A stretch of 38,123 nt of DNA. It comes from Rhizobiaceae bacterium (lineage in GTDB: Bacteria; Pseudomonadota; Alphaproteobacteria; Rhizobiales; Rhizobiaceae). The DNA is taken from NCBI GenBank assembly GCA_013214695.1, contig JABSRX010000079.1, positions 10,100 to 48,222 of the forward strand, read 5' to 3'. Shown here piece after piece: positions 1-8,480 of this stretch; the stretch's first letter is position 1; each line of letters begins with the position of its first letter. A program made the position numbers and the translations under genes. Below the pieces are notes generated by a model. It worked only from the letters and a program-made list of their open reading frames with translations, ran no database searches and was not told the origin of the DNA.

Positions 1-2571
1 GCCGGCGTAATAGCCCTTGAAGTCGACGGGATAGCCCTGCTCCCAAAGTCCAGCCAGGGTATCGGCAGCCACGGCCAGATCACCGCGTTCCCCGTCCAAC
101 ATGCCATGCAGTCTCTGGGCGGTGCCGTCGCTATCCGAGCTGGCGGCGGCGGCGGCGAAGCTGCGCAAGGCTGTGCCGGGGCCAACTTCAATGAAGTCGG
201 TGATGCCAAGGTCGCGCAATACGCTCAGTCCCTTGGCGAAATTGACGGGCTGCAGAATGTGCTGGGACAGATAATTTCCATCCGGCGCCGATGTCAGAAC
301 CTCCCCAGTCATATCCGAGATAAAAGTAATCTGCGCTGTGTTGGCTTCTGCCCCGTCGACTACTGCTTTGAAAGGTGCCACAGCAGGTTGCATCAGTGGC
401 GAATGAAAGGCGTGGGAGACCGGCAATTGCCGCTCTGGAATATCGGCCTCCTCCGCCAGCGCCATGGCGCGTTTGACCGCGCCTTCCTCTCCGGCGATCA
501 CCGTGCTGACCGGGCTGTTCATTGTGGCAATCGACACGCCGTCCACCTGGTCGCAGATCGCTTGAGCCGCAGCGACATCGGCAAACAACGCACACATGGT
601 GCCACCAGACGGCAGCTCGCCCATGATCCGGGCCCGGTGGGCGATCAGATCTGTCGCATCCTCAAGGACATAAATTCCGGCAACAACCGCTGCGGCATAG
701 GCGCCGACGGAGTGACCCAAAACCGCATCCGGCTTCAGTCCCCAGCTTTGCAACAGGACGGCAAGGGCATATTCAATCGCAAACAAGGCCGGTTGGGCGA
801 TGCTCGTATGATCAAGCCCTTCAGCCTGTTCGGCGCTGTAGAGCGCTGCCGCAATGTCCAGGTCGAACTTGTCGGAGAGCCGGTTGGCCACCTGTTCAAA
901 GACGGTGCGGAATGCTGGTTCTGTGTCATAAAGTTGGCGTGCCATGTTGGCCTGCTGCGCGCCTTGGCCGGGAAATAGGAAGGCCAGTTTTGCCTTGCTC
1001 GGGGCCGCAGTCACCGGATCCTTGGCTTTCGCCAGTTCGGTGATCAGACCTGCTGCGTCGACTGCGCTGACCGCCAGGCGGTGTTTGAACTGCTTGCGGT
1101 ATCGACTGGCCGTGAAGCACATGTTGGACAGGGCATCTGTTCCATCCAGCGCGGCCAAATGGTCTTGCCACTGAGATGCCATGGTTGTGAGTGCCGCTTT
1201 GGAGTGGGCGCTCAAGGCCAAGACATGGACGGGTTTGGATTCCGAAGCCGGTGCTGGTTGCGGATCCGGTGCCTGCTGTAAGACGGCAAAGGCATTCGTA
1301 CCACCAAGCCCAAGGGAATTGACCGCCGCCCGATGGGGCGTTTCTTTGCTGGGCCAATCCTGCGTTTGAGTTGGAACGACGAAGGGGGTGCGGTCTAGCC
1401 CCATGCGCGGATTGGGGGTTTTGAAGTTCAGCGTCTGCGGAATTTTTTGGTGGTAGAGCGACAGGGTGGCTTTGATCAGTGAGGCAATCCCGGCCGCCTG
1501 TTCCAGATGCCCAATATTGGTTTTGACCGAACCAAGATAGCAACTGCCTGTGGTCGCGTTGGGGTCGTTTGAAAAGCAGCGCCGCAGTGCCTCGACCTCG
1601 AGCGGGTCGCCGACAACGGTTCCTGTACCGTGGCCTTCCACATAGCCGATCGACGAGGGTGCCACTTCGGCTGCCGCAAGCGCGGTCTCCATCGCCTGCT
1701 GTTGGCCAGACGTGCTGGACGCGGTGTAGCTGAGCTTTTCGCCACCATCATTATTGATGGCTGAGCCAAGGATGACGGCATAGATGCGGTCGCCATCCGC
1801 CAAGGCGTCCTCCACGTGTTTCAGCACGACAATGCCGGCGCCGCTGCCAAATACGGTGCCTTCGGCCTCGGCATCATAGGCCCGGCACTTGCCGTCCGGA
1901 GAGAGAATGTCACCGGCGCGGTGGATGTATCCTTCGTGGTGCGGCACACGCACGACGGAGCCGCCGGCAATGGCCATTTCGCACTCCCCATCGAGAATGC
2001 TCTGACACGCCATATGGGTCGCCACCAGCGCCGTCGAGCAGGCCGTCTGGACGTTGACCGAGGGGCCGGTGAGACCCAGCTTGTAGGAGAGCTTGGTACT
2101 CAAGAAGTCCTTGTCATTTGCCAGATGTTCGACACCGCCAGTGGTACCACCATGCAGCGCTGCCTGGGCCAACAAATAGGACGATACGACGCCGCCGGAA
2201 CCGACAAATGCCCCCACACGCTGGGCAATTTCTCCGGGAATGTAACCGGCATCTTCAAAGGCGTGCCAGGCGATTTCCAACAGCAGGCGCTGTTGTGGAT
2301 CCATCAGCCGCGCCTCCCGCGGGCTGTACTCAAAAAATGCCGCATCGAACTTGTCGATGTCATCAAGAACCGGAGACGCCTTGACGTAGTCGTCGCGTTT
2401 CAGATCGCGGGGTGGAACGCCCGCTTTCAGCAGTTCCGAATCATCAAAGTGGCGGATTGAATCAACGCCGTCACACAGATTTTGCCAGAAGGCAGCAGGA
2501 TCATTGGCGCCGGGGAACCGGCAGGCCATGCCGATGATGGCGACGCCGCGGTGATCTGTTTCGCCACTCAT
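1..2571 (-). CDS. Type I polyketide synthase, KS-AT (3' part beyond window)
   Basis: This open frame of 857 codons starts at ATG 2571 and continues off the left edge, so later domains are unknown. The N-terminal ketosynthase (about residues 8-430) has its nucleophile at C178 in TACSTAL and catalytic histidines at H314 (GHGTGT) and H355 (KTNIGH). The acyltransferase (about 520-820) has a FPGQGAQ motif, nucleophile S621 in GHSVGAY, and HAFH at 720-723. In known type I PKSs HAFH goes with malonyl-CoA rather than methylmalonyl-CoA. The enzyme should condense a malonyl unit with an acyl starter. No KR or ACP is seen before the edge, but a separate ACP and KR-type SDR lie just upstream in the same operon, 12 bases from the ACP stop. 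It could be iterative or one module of a longer line. Identification as KS-AT is firm; the product is unknown. Confidence 0.95.
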   Translation of the reverse strand, partial: MSGETDHRGVAIIGMACRFPGANDPAAFWQNLCDGVDSIRHFDDSELLKAGVPPRDLKRDDYVKASPVLDDIDKFDAAFFEYSPREARLMDPQQRLLLEIAWHAFEDAGYIPGEIAQRVGAFVGSGGVVSSYLLAQAALHGGTTGGVEHLANDKDFLSTKLSYKLGLTGPSVNVQTACSTALVATHMACQSILDGECEMAIAGGSVVRVPHHEGYIHRAGDILSPDGKCRAYDAEAEGTVFGSGAGIVVLKHVEDALADGDRIYAVILGSAINNDGGEKLSYTASSTSGQQQAMETALAAAEVAPSSIGYVEGHGTGTVVGDPLEVEALRRCFSNDPNATTGSCYLGSVKTNIGHLEQAAGIASLIKATLSLYHQKIPQTLNFKTPNPRMGLDRTPFVVPTQTQDWPSKETPHRAAVNSLGLGGTNAFAVLQQAPDPQPAPASESKPVHVLALSAHSKAALTTMASQWQDHLAALDGTDALSNMCFTASRYRKQFKHRLAVSAVDAAGLITELAKAKDPVTAAPSKAKLAFLFPGQGAQQANMARQLYDTEPAFRTVFEQVANRLSDKFDLDIAAALYSAEQAEGLDHTSIAQPALFAIEYALAVLLQSWGLKPDAVLGHSVGAYAAAVVAGIYVLEDATDLIAHRARIMGELPSGGTMCALFADVAAAQAICDQVDGVSIATMNSPVSTVIAGEEGAVKRAMALAEEADIPERQLPVSHAFHSPLMQPAVAPFKAVVDGAEANTAQITFISDMTGEVLTSAPDGNYLSQHILQPVNFAKGLSVLRDLGITDFIEVGPGTALRSFAAAAASSDSDGTAQRLHGMLDGERGDLAVAADTLAGLWEQGYPVDFKGYYAG

Positions 2572-2583
2572 CCCTCAAGCAGG

Positions 2584-2940
2584 CTAGCGCCGCCGATTGG
2601 CGCGGCGGGAGACGGACGCTGGCGCCGCTGGCTCGGACGGAGTATCCGCTTCGCCAGCCGATGCCGAGTCGGGATCCAGAGCGACCTGATAGGCATTGAC
2701 CAGATCGCCGACTGTGCGCACCGATGTGATGGGGATTTCCTGAAATGGATCGGCGTCTAACTCGTCCTCAAGCATCAGGACGACCTGAGCGATGTCCATT
2801 GATTTCAGCCCGAGCGTGTCGACCAGTTTGGCGTCGTCTTCGACACCAGGATTTTCCAATCCCTGCTCTTCGAGAAGATCGGAGATCGTGTCACGGACCA
2901 ACTGGCCCACGCGGTTTGCGGCTTCACTTTTTGCTAGCAT
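2584..2940 (-). CDS. Stand-alone acyl carrier protein
   Basis: This 118-residue protein has a four-helix carrier domain at about residues 8-90. The phosphopantetheine site is S47 in LGLKSMDIAQ, where most carriers read LG-x-DSL; the Asp before the serine is Lys here. An acidic helix II/III region (LEDELDADPF) follows. The C-terminal 25 or so residues are Ala/Pro/Ser-rich and end in a basic RRANRRR tail, unusual for an ACP and possibly a docking element. The start ATG overlaps the SDR stop by 7 bases, and the PKS start lies 12 bases downstream, so all three are probably translationally coupled. It likely carries the chain for the neighbouring KS-AT. Confidence 0.9.
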   Translation of the reverse strand: MLAKSEAANRVGQLVRDTISDLLEEQGLENPGVEDDAKLVDTLGLKSMDIAQVVLMLEDELDADPFQEIPITSVRTVGDLVNAYQVALDPDSASAGEADTPSEPAAPASVSRRANRRR

Positions 2941-3692
2941 GTCAATCCTCCGTCAACGACCAGTGTCTGACCTGTTATGAACGAGCCCTGTTGCGATGCA
3001 AGGAAATACACCGCTTCGGTGATCTCGCTTGGGTCCGCCAACCGGCCAAGCGGCGTACGCCGCTGAATGCGTTTCTTAGCGTCTTCAGACAATTCCCCAA
3101 CCATGGCACTTTCGAAATAGCCCGGTGCGACTGAATTGACGCGAATGTTCATGGGTCCCAATTCCCGTGCCAGACTGCGGGTGAGGCCGTCCAGCGCAGC
3201 CTTTGTTGCACTGTAGACCGCAACACCGCTGTGTCCCCGGACACTGTTGACCGAAGAAATATTGACGATCGATCCCGATTTGTTGCGGATCATCGATTTG
3301 CTGCACAGCTGGGTCAGCAGGATGGCGCTGCGCAGATTGACGTCGAGCAGCTGATCGACATCCTGCATGCGCTGCAGGGCCAACAGTCCGTCATGGCCTG
3401 TGCCGGCATTGTTGATCAACGTATCGATGCGTCCCCAGGATTTGGTGATGGTGCGGATGGCGCCGCGCAGATCATCCTCACTGGCGCCATCGACCTGCTG
3501 CCACAGGAAACGATCGGTGTCCTGATGCTCATTTTCCAGCGCTTTGACCTCAGGCGTCTTGCTGCGGCTGAAGGTGGCGACCTGGCAATTCTGTGCCAGG
3601 AACTTGTTGACCAGGGACAGGCCAAGGCCGCGGCTGCCACCGCTGATGACAACGACCGATGCGGATTGTTGTTGCGAATTGTCGTTTGTCAC
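2934..3692 (-). CDS. SDR oxidoreductase, FabG/KR-like
   Basis: This classical short-chain dehydrogenase has 252 residues from GTG 3692. That start is chosen because GTGA overlaps the ligase stop by 4 bases and the resulting length is typical of FabG; a longer frame upstream would overlap the ligase deeply. Features are the nucleotide-binding ISGGSRGLG near the N terminus, NNAG, a catalytic SS...YSATK, and the FabG-like end TGQTLVVDGG. Placed between an acyl ligase and an ACP/PKS pair, it most likely acts as a free-standing ketoreductase on the ACP-bound beta-keto chain, using NAD(P)H. Substrate and stereochemistry cannot be read from the sequence. Confidence 0.9.
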   Translation of the reverse strand: MTNDNSQQQSASVVVISGGSRGLGLSLVNKFLAQNCQVATFSRSKTPEVKALENEHQDTDRFLWQQVDGASEDDLRGAIRTITKSWGRIDTLINNAGTGHDGLLALQRMQDVDQLLDVNLRSAILLTQLCSKSMIRNKSGSIVNISSVNSVRGHSGVAVYSATKAALDGLTRSLARELGPMNIRVNSVAPGYFESAMVGELSEDAKKRIQRRTPLGRLADPSEITEAVYFLASQQGSFITGQTLVVDGGLTC

Positions 3693-5074
3693 GATGCGAT
3701 GTCCCGGTTTTTCTTGAAGCGATCGGAGTGCAACGGCGTGTCGGAAATCTTGAACATGATTGGCACTTTGTGTGGTTCCAACCGCTCGCGGCAAAACTGC
3801 CCAAGGCGCTTTTTCAAATCACGCCCGTCTTCGTCGATATCCAGTCGAACAACGGCGGTCAGCACGGAGCCCATGACCGGATTGGCGCGTGCGACCACTG
3901 TGGCATCCACAATGTTCGGTGCGTCGAGCAGAACATTTTCCACTTCGGCAGGGTGGACCTTTTCACCGCCAATATTGATCAGCTCGCTGTCGCGCCCGAG
4001 AATGCGCAGGTAGGGGCCATCGACATCGACTCGATCCCCGGTGTTCAACCAGCCATCGGCATCAAAAGGGCTCGGGGCATTGAGATAGCCGAGCATGGCG
4101 GTCGGTGCTCGTAGCCACAGAATGTCGTCGCGCACTTCGTATTCGACCTTGTTGCCACCGATTTCCAGCCACAGCGATCCGGGCGCCTTGGAGCGCGTCG
4201 GCACGATGCCGATTTCCGACAGGCCATAGGTCTGCTTCAAGCGGACATTGGGAAAGGCTTGCTGCAGGGCTTTGAGCGTGGTTTCCGGCATGACTTCCGT
4301 GCCGTAGGTGATCAGTTCAAGGCTCGATAGATCATGGCGGGATGCGGCGTCCGACATCAGCAGCATTTTCAGGAAGGTTGGACTGGTCGGCAGCAGGCTG
4401 ATGCCATGGGCCTCGATCAACGCGGCCGTGGTGGCCACGGTTCTGTCGGGAGGAACGACAATTGTGCCACCCTGGCCCAGCATGTTGATCATCGTATTGA
4501 TGCCGCCGATATGATCGAACAGCAGAAATGCCAGTGTGACGAAGCTCTTGCGTTCCGTCTTTGTGGTCTCCAACAGGGCGTCGAGGTCGAGCAGGCAGGT
4601 CTTCGGCGTACCTGAGGAGCCGGAACTGAACAGGATCAACCCGGCCCGACCTCCAGTACTCAGTTGGGTCAGCAAGTCATGACCATCGGGCGATGGCAGG
4701 GATGTGATCTTTGCGGCCTGCACGTCGCCGTCGCCGCGTGCGCCTTCCTTGGGTTGATTGTCGATCAGCCAATTGGCGCAGGCCATCGAACAGCGCTGTT
4801 CGATCAGTTCCTGGGGAAGTTGCGTCAGTGGTACGACCACGGCCTTGCGGATGGCCAGTGCCAGAAGCAGTGCGAAGTTTGACGGCGAATGGTCGCCCAA
4901 AACCACCACCACATCGCCTGGGCCGATGCCGTCCTGTTCCAGCAGTCGCAGCCAGGCTGTGGTTCGATCATGCAGCCGATCGTAGGTCAGCGCGCCGCCA
5001 TCCCAGATGAAAGCAGCATTATCTGCGCGAGAACCCAATCGCGCCAAATACCAATGATCGACAGCAGAAGTCAT
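3689..5074 (-). CDS. AMP-forming acyl-CoA/acyl-ACP ligase
   Basis: This ANL-superfamily adenylating enzyme has 461 residues from ATG 5074; a GTG at 5122 would add 16 residues, and neither start has a strong Shine-Dalgarno. It shows the P-loop SSGSSGTPKT, the A5 motif YGLSEIG, the A7 motif GWLNTGDRVDVDG, the hinge region GRDSELINIGGEKVHPAEVE, and a C-terminal lysine region RFKKNRD. It activates a carboxylic acid as the acyl-AMP and passes it to CoA or to a carrier protein. At about 460 residues it is shorter than typical long-chain acyl-CoA synthetases (about 550). Its 4-base overlap with the SDR, followed by ACP and PKS, suggests it loads the starter acid. Confidence 0.9.
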   Translation of the reverse strand: MTSAVDHWYLARLGSRADNAAFIWDGGALTYDRLHDRTTAWLRLLEQDGIGPGDVVVVLGDHSPSNFALLLALAIRKAVVVPLTQLPQELIEQRCSMACANWLIDNQPKEGARGDGDVQAAKITSLPSPDGHDLLTQLSTGGRAGLILFSSGSSGTPKTCLLDLDALLETTKTERKSFVTLAFLLFDHIGGINTMINMLGQGGTIVVPPDRTVATTAALIEAHGISLLPTSPTFLKMLLMSDAASRHDLSSLELITYGTEVMPETTLKALQQAFPNVRLKQTYGLSEIGIVPTRSKAPGSLWLEIGGNKVEYEVRDDILWLRAPTAMLGYLNAPSPFDADGWLNTGDRVDVDGPYLRILGRDSELINIGGEKVHPAEVENVLLDAPNIVDATVVARANPVMGSVLTAVVRLDIDEDGRDLKKRLGQFCRERLEPHKVPIMFKISDTPLHSDRFKKNRDIAS

Positions 5075-5138
5075 TTCAGGCCGTGACGTTTTTTTTTGAT
5101 TGTGCCGCCGGGCCGTGATCACGGTCGGCAGAAAGTCA

Positions 5139-5420
5139 TTATTTTTTGTCTTTGTCCCGATCCATCGCGTTGGCGACGTCCTGAAAATTCTTGGTCATGA
5201 TGTCCATGGTGGCGCGGGGATCATCGAGCGACATGCGCATCATTTTCAAATAGCTCATGCGCATATCGACGAAGGACTGCATCATCTTTGAGCTTGCGCT
5301 CATCATGGTCGACATGGCGTCCTGCATTTCCATCATCGTTTGCTCGCCGGCCTTCAGCAGATCATCTTCTGCCTTGGTGGACGCGGATTCATTTGCTTTT
5401 TCCTGGGATTCCTTACCCAT
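5139..5420 (-). CDS. Small Met-rich helical protein, phasin-like
   Basis: The start at ATG 5420 (93 residues) is preferred because GAGGGAGACA lies just upstream; a longer frame begins at 5441. The first 25 residues and the last 8 are charged. The middle is a long amphipathic helix very rich in methionine (AMSTMMSASSKMMQSF, then MRMSYLKMMRM). The pattern, including a SLDDPRAT segment, resembles the amphipathic helical core of phasins, which coat polyhydroxyalkanoate or lipid inclusions. That resemblance is judged by eye and is not a confirmed family match. Its position between the patatin-fold gene and the acyl ligase suggests a lipid- or granule-surface role for this cluster. Confidence 0.65.
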   Translation of the reverse strand: MGKESQEKANESASTKAEDDLLKAGEQTMMEMQDAMSTMMSASSKMMQSFVDMRMSYLKMMRMSLDDPRATMDIMTKNFQDVANAMDRDKDKK

Positions 5421-5440
5421 GATATTGTCTCCCTCTTGCA

Positions 5441-5463
5441 CCGCCCGGTCTCAATTTGGGCGG
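5441..5463 (-). other. Intergenic GC hairpin
   Basis: CCGCCC (5441-5446) and GGGCGG (5458-5463) are perfect inverted arms with an 11-base loop, between the 80-residue gene and the phasin-like gene. No T-run follows on the transcribed minus strand, so it is more likely an RNA-processing or stability hairpin, or chance, than a terminator. Confidence 0.35.
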
Positions 5464-5511
5464 CAATTTGATCTCAATTTTGGTGCCACATTATGCAATG
5501 CGGAACCGGCT

Positions 5512-5754
5512 TCAACTAAACGGTTCGTCCGACATGCGCTGTTTGCGAATGGCGCCTGAAAATCCGTCCGCGACCTCGGACAAGGTCATTTTGGCATCGT
5601 CCAACATCAGCATCTGCACCCGGACCATGGCGGCCATCAGCTCGGTGGCGCCTTCGTGGAAACGGCTGGAGGCCTCGCGAAAACGATAGAAGTCCTCAAT
5701 GGTGAATTCATCGTTTTCTTCCTGTCCTTCGAATTCTGTCTCCGGATCGTGCAT
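5512..5754 (-). CDS. Small helical protein of unknown function
   Basis: This 80-residue protein has a good ribosome site (GGGGAG, 6 bases before ATG 5754) and lies 9 bases after the patatin-fold gene stop. The N terminus is strongly acidic (EFEGQEENDEF). Residues 20-70 are predicted helical and include MAAMVRVQMLMLDDAKM. No enzyme motif, membrane segment or signal peptide is visible. Its amphipathic, Met-containing helix is similar in style to the next gene's product, so the two may be partners, but they are not clearly homologous. No family is recognised. Confidence 0.6.
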   Translation of the reverse strand: MHDPETEFEGQEENDEFTIEDFYRFREASSRFHEGATELMAAMVRVQMLMLDDAKMTLSEVADGFSGAIRKQRMSDEPFS

Positions 5755-5763
5755 CTGGCTCCC

Positions 5764-7356
5764 CTACGCCTGCTCAGCTTCGTCGGGAATGTGGATGGAC
5801 GTATTTGACCGTTGCGGCTTTTTGGGCGGACGCTTTTTCAAGCCCAACTGCTCCCAGTGTTCCTGCAGAAAATCCTGCGCGGTGTCGTAGCCGATATCAA
5901 ACAGGTCGGACATGTTTGAATGGGACCAGTCCAGCACCTTTTCCCAGCGCTCTTCCGAGATGCGATTGCGGAACGGCATGCGCAGCATGGCGGGCCGGTC
6001 AATGTGGATGGTCTCACGGCCCATATTGGAGATGTTTTTCAGTTCGTCCAACGTGAATTCAGCGTAGCGCAGCAGGTTCCGTTCGCGTTGCAGATCGTGA
6101 GATGGCTTGATGCCTTTGCCATCCTTGGACGTCGTCTCGCTACCCTCCGCCGACTGCGCCAATTCACTGCGCGCTTCTTTGACTTTCTCCAGCAGCGGCC
6201 TCGCTTTTTCCGGCAAACGCGGTTCCTTTTTGGCGAGTCCTTTACTCCGCTCCTCGTTGATTTCAAGGGCGGGTGTGATGTTGCTCAGATCTTCCTGCGA
6301 TTGATCCAGCAGATCCTTGCGCTTCATGCGGGCGTCATCAATGATCGAGCCAATCTTGTCGACCAGGTCAGCCATTTCCTTGTTGCCCGATGTGTCGAGC
6401 GAATGCAGCAGGTCTTCGATCCCCACTGTCATCTGATCGTAATTCAGAATGATATTGGTATCTGAGATCATGGCGTTACAGGCGTAGCGTTTCAGATAGA
6501 CCAATTGCTCCTGCAGATAGGCCAGCTGGGTTAGCGGCGCGACAATCGACTTACCCCAGGCATCGACGAGGTTTTTCGGTTCTGCCATCAAGTGGCGATT
6601 ACCCATCAGATCAAAATAGATCAGCGTATCGACCTCTTCATCCTGCATCACGTTGTCAGGGTTGAACTGCATGGTGCGGATCGCTGATCCTTCAAGGAAG
6701 GTCTTCTCCTCACCACCGTCCTGCAACTTGTAGGGCGTATAGAGAAACGGCATGGCGAGCCCCGCCTTGAAGTGTTCCTCGGTGATCTCTTCTTTGGTGA
6801 AGGTGCGCTCTTTTTGGTCTTCGATGCAGTAGGCGGACAGGGAAAAGCACTTGTCGCCGTTCTTCATGTTTTGCTGAAGTTCGTCGAAGTCGACCATCAG
6901 GCTAATCCACGGCGGCGGCTGGCAAAGGCCGTGGCTGTCCGCTGACAAATCACTTGGCTGCATCATCGCGGCAAAGAATCCCAACGAGTCCCCCAGCAAT
7001 CGTCGCCGCCGGGAATCTCTCGGGATCCCCCATACGGTCGGGTTGACCGCGTGGGCATAGGCTTCTGCCATGTGCCCGGTCTTCTGGAAAATCTTATAGT
7101 TGACCGGAAACTGATTATAGATGGCATCATCGATGCCCATCTCTCGAGTCTCCGCCAATTGGCGTTGCCGTGCCTGTTTCCAGGTTTCGTCTTCGGATTC
7201 GCGCCGCGGCGCCGCGTAAAGCAAGCCGGCCACCATGCCCGCGCCGGTGGTTGTCACGACATGAAAGTCGACCCCGGCTTCATCGAGCGCCAGCAAGGCT
7301 CCGGTCATCAAAGTAAGATTAGGTGCACCGCCTCCGAGTGCAATCGCCACCCTCAT
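5764..7356 (-). CDS. Patatin-fold protein with replaced catalytic residues
   Basis: The start at ATG 7356 (530 residues) is chosen because GAGAGGGACC precedes it. The N terminus MRVAIALGGGAPN matches the patatin oxyanion loop (GGG at 8-10), and the following helix/strand order also fits. Where patatins have the GxSxG elbow this protein reads TTGAG (36-40), with Gly38 in place of the nucleophilic Ser. Where they have the catalytic Asp (DGG/DGA) it reads EGS (222-224). Both dyad residues are therefore missing and ordinary lipase activity is unlikely. The C-terminal part (about 300-530) is charged and helical. It is probably the first gene of the operon leading to the acyl ligase and PKS. It might bind lipid, act as a scaffold, or use different chemistry. 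Confidence 0.8.
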   Translation of the reverse strand: MRVAIALGGGAPNLTLMTGALLALDEAGVDFHVVTTTGAGMVAGLLYAAPRRESEDETWKQARQRQLAETREMGIDDAIYNQFPVNYKIFQKTGHMAEAYAHAVNPTVWGIPRDSRRRRLLGDSLGFFAAMMQPSDLSADSHGLCQPPPWISLMVDFDELQQNMKNGDKCFSLSAYCIEDQKERTFTKEEITEEHFKAGLAMPFLYTPYKLQDGGEEKTFLEGSAIRTMQFNPDNVMQDEEVDTLIYFDLMGNRHLMAEPKNLVDAWGKSIVAPLTQLAYLQEQLVYLKRYACNAMISDTNIILNYDQMTVGIEDLLHSLDTSGNKEMADLVDKIGSIIDDARMKRKDLLDQSQEDLSNITPALEINEERSKGLAKKEPRLPEKARPLLEKVKEARSELAQSAEGSETTSKDGKGIKPSHDLQRERNLLRYAEFTLDELKNISNMGRETIHIDRPAMLRMPFRNRISEERWEKVLDWSHSNMSDLFDIGYDTAQDFLQEHWEQLGLKKRPPKKPQRSNTSIHIPDEAEQA

Positions 7357-7497
7357 GGTCCCTCTCCAGATATCGACTGCTTCCGACTCAACCCAAAAAC
7401 AGCCCCGCCCCGCGCGAAGCGTCGCACAGTCGGCAGGACTTAGCAATCAGTGGCGGCATGATTTGACGTTGCATTTTTCGCTTGATGCGTGCTGCGC

Positions 7498-8463
7498 TCA
7501 TTTTGGCGCGACGCCGGTGGGTTCCTGGGGGCCGGACAGTTCCAATATGGCAGCGCCGACAATCAAGGCGGCTCCCAGCGATTCCCGCCAGCCGAAGGGT
7601 TCGCCGGAAAATACCGCTGCGGACGCCAAGCCAACCACGACTTCGGTCATCAACAACAGACCGACCCGGGCCGGTGACAGCATGGTGGCTGGCCAAACGG
7701 TCAGCCAGATCATCGGCAGAACGAAAAAGCCGGTCAGCAGGGCGAAACCGAGGATGGTGGTGACCAGGTCAGGAGCAAGGGTTGGGCCGCGCCCGGCGTT
7801 CAGCAGGAAAACGGAGATGAGTGACAGGACCAGACTGCCAAACATGAAGGCAAACAGTTGAGCGGTGATGGTGATGCCGTCGGACTTGTAGAGGCCCATG
7901 GTGCCGAGCGCCCAGGCGACCCCGGCAAGAAGCGCGAGCCAATCGCCAGAGTTTTGCAGGAACGTCCACTGCTTGGATCCGATGCTATCGGCTAGCGCGT
8001 GGGCCTCGCCGCCACCACTGGCGCCGCCGCCGCTGAGAACCACGACAAGTCCTGCCAGGCCAAACAGGATGCCGAAAGCACGGAACAGATTGAGGCGCTC
8101 CTTGAGAAAGATCAGCCCGAGCAGTGTCGACCAGACAGGGGTTAAGTAGAACAGCAGAATGGCGCGCACGACATCGGTATAGAACAGGCTGATCGTCCAA
8201 AGGCCGAAAGCCGCCCCGGTAAAGGCGCCGCTCCAGATCAGGTTGCGCCAGTTGTCAACAATGTTGCGTCGGTTGATCCAGATGGCCGGACTCAGCAGCA
8301 GCAGGGTCGAGGAATAGATGAAGACGCCGGCCCATGTGGCTTCCAGGCCAAGATGTTCCAGATGGCGTACCGGCATCCAGAACAGACCCCACATGGCGCC
8401 GCCCAACAGCAGGGCCATGCTGGCTGTTTTCGGGTTCATGTAGCGGGCTGTGTTTTGGAGCAT
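7498..8463 (-). CDS. EamA/DMT-family membrane transporter
   Basis: This 321-residue membrane protein has about ten hydrophobic segments arranged as two EamA repeats (roughly 12-150 and 175-310). Start ATG 8463 has GGAGG seven bases upstream. EamA proteins export amino acids and other small metabolites, though a few import. It lies 17 bases after the ABC permease stop and should be the last gene of the betaine-type transporter operon. It may export a by-product of the onium catabolism encoded nearby. The substrate is not deducible. Confidence 0.88.
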   Translation of the reverse strand: MLQNTARYMNPKTASMALLLGGAMWGLFWMPVRHLEHLGLEATWAGVFIYSSTLLLLSPAIWINRRNIVDNWRNLIWSGAFTGAAFGLWTISLFYTDVVRAILLFYLTPVWSTLLGLIFLKERLNLFRAFGILFGLAGLVVVLSGGGASGGGEAHALADSIGSKQWTFLQNSGDWLALLAGVAWALGTMGLYKSDGITITAQLFAFMFGSLVLSLISVFLLNAGRGPTLAPDLVTTILGFALLTGFFVLPMIWLTVWPATMLSPARVGLLLMTEVVVGLASAAVFSGEPFGWRESLGAALIVGAAILELSGPQEPTGVAPK

Positions 8464-8480
8464 CCCTCATCCTCCAAGTG

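Noticed and set aside
106-978. 290-codon plus-strand open frame
   Set aside because: It is antisense to the acyltransferase domain of the PKS, where GHSVG and HAFH motifs are intact.
1-2571. Frameshifted or broken PKS
   Set aside because: Translating the minus strand from ATG 2571 gives one uninterrupted frame with all KS and AT motifs to the window edge.
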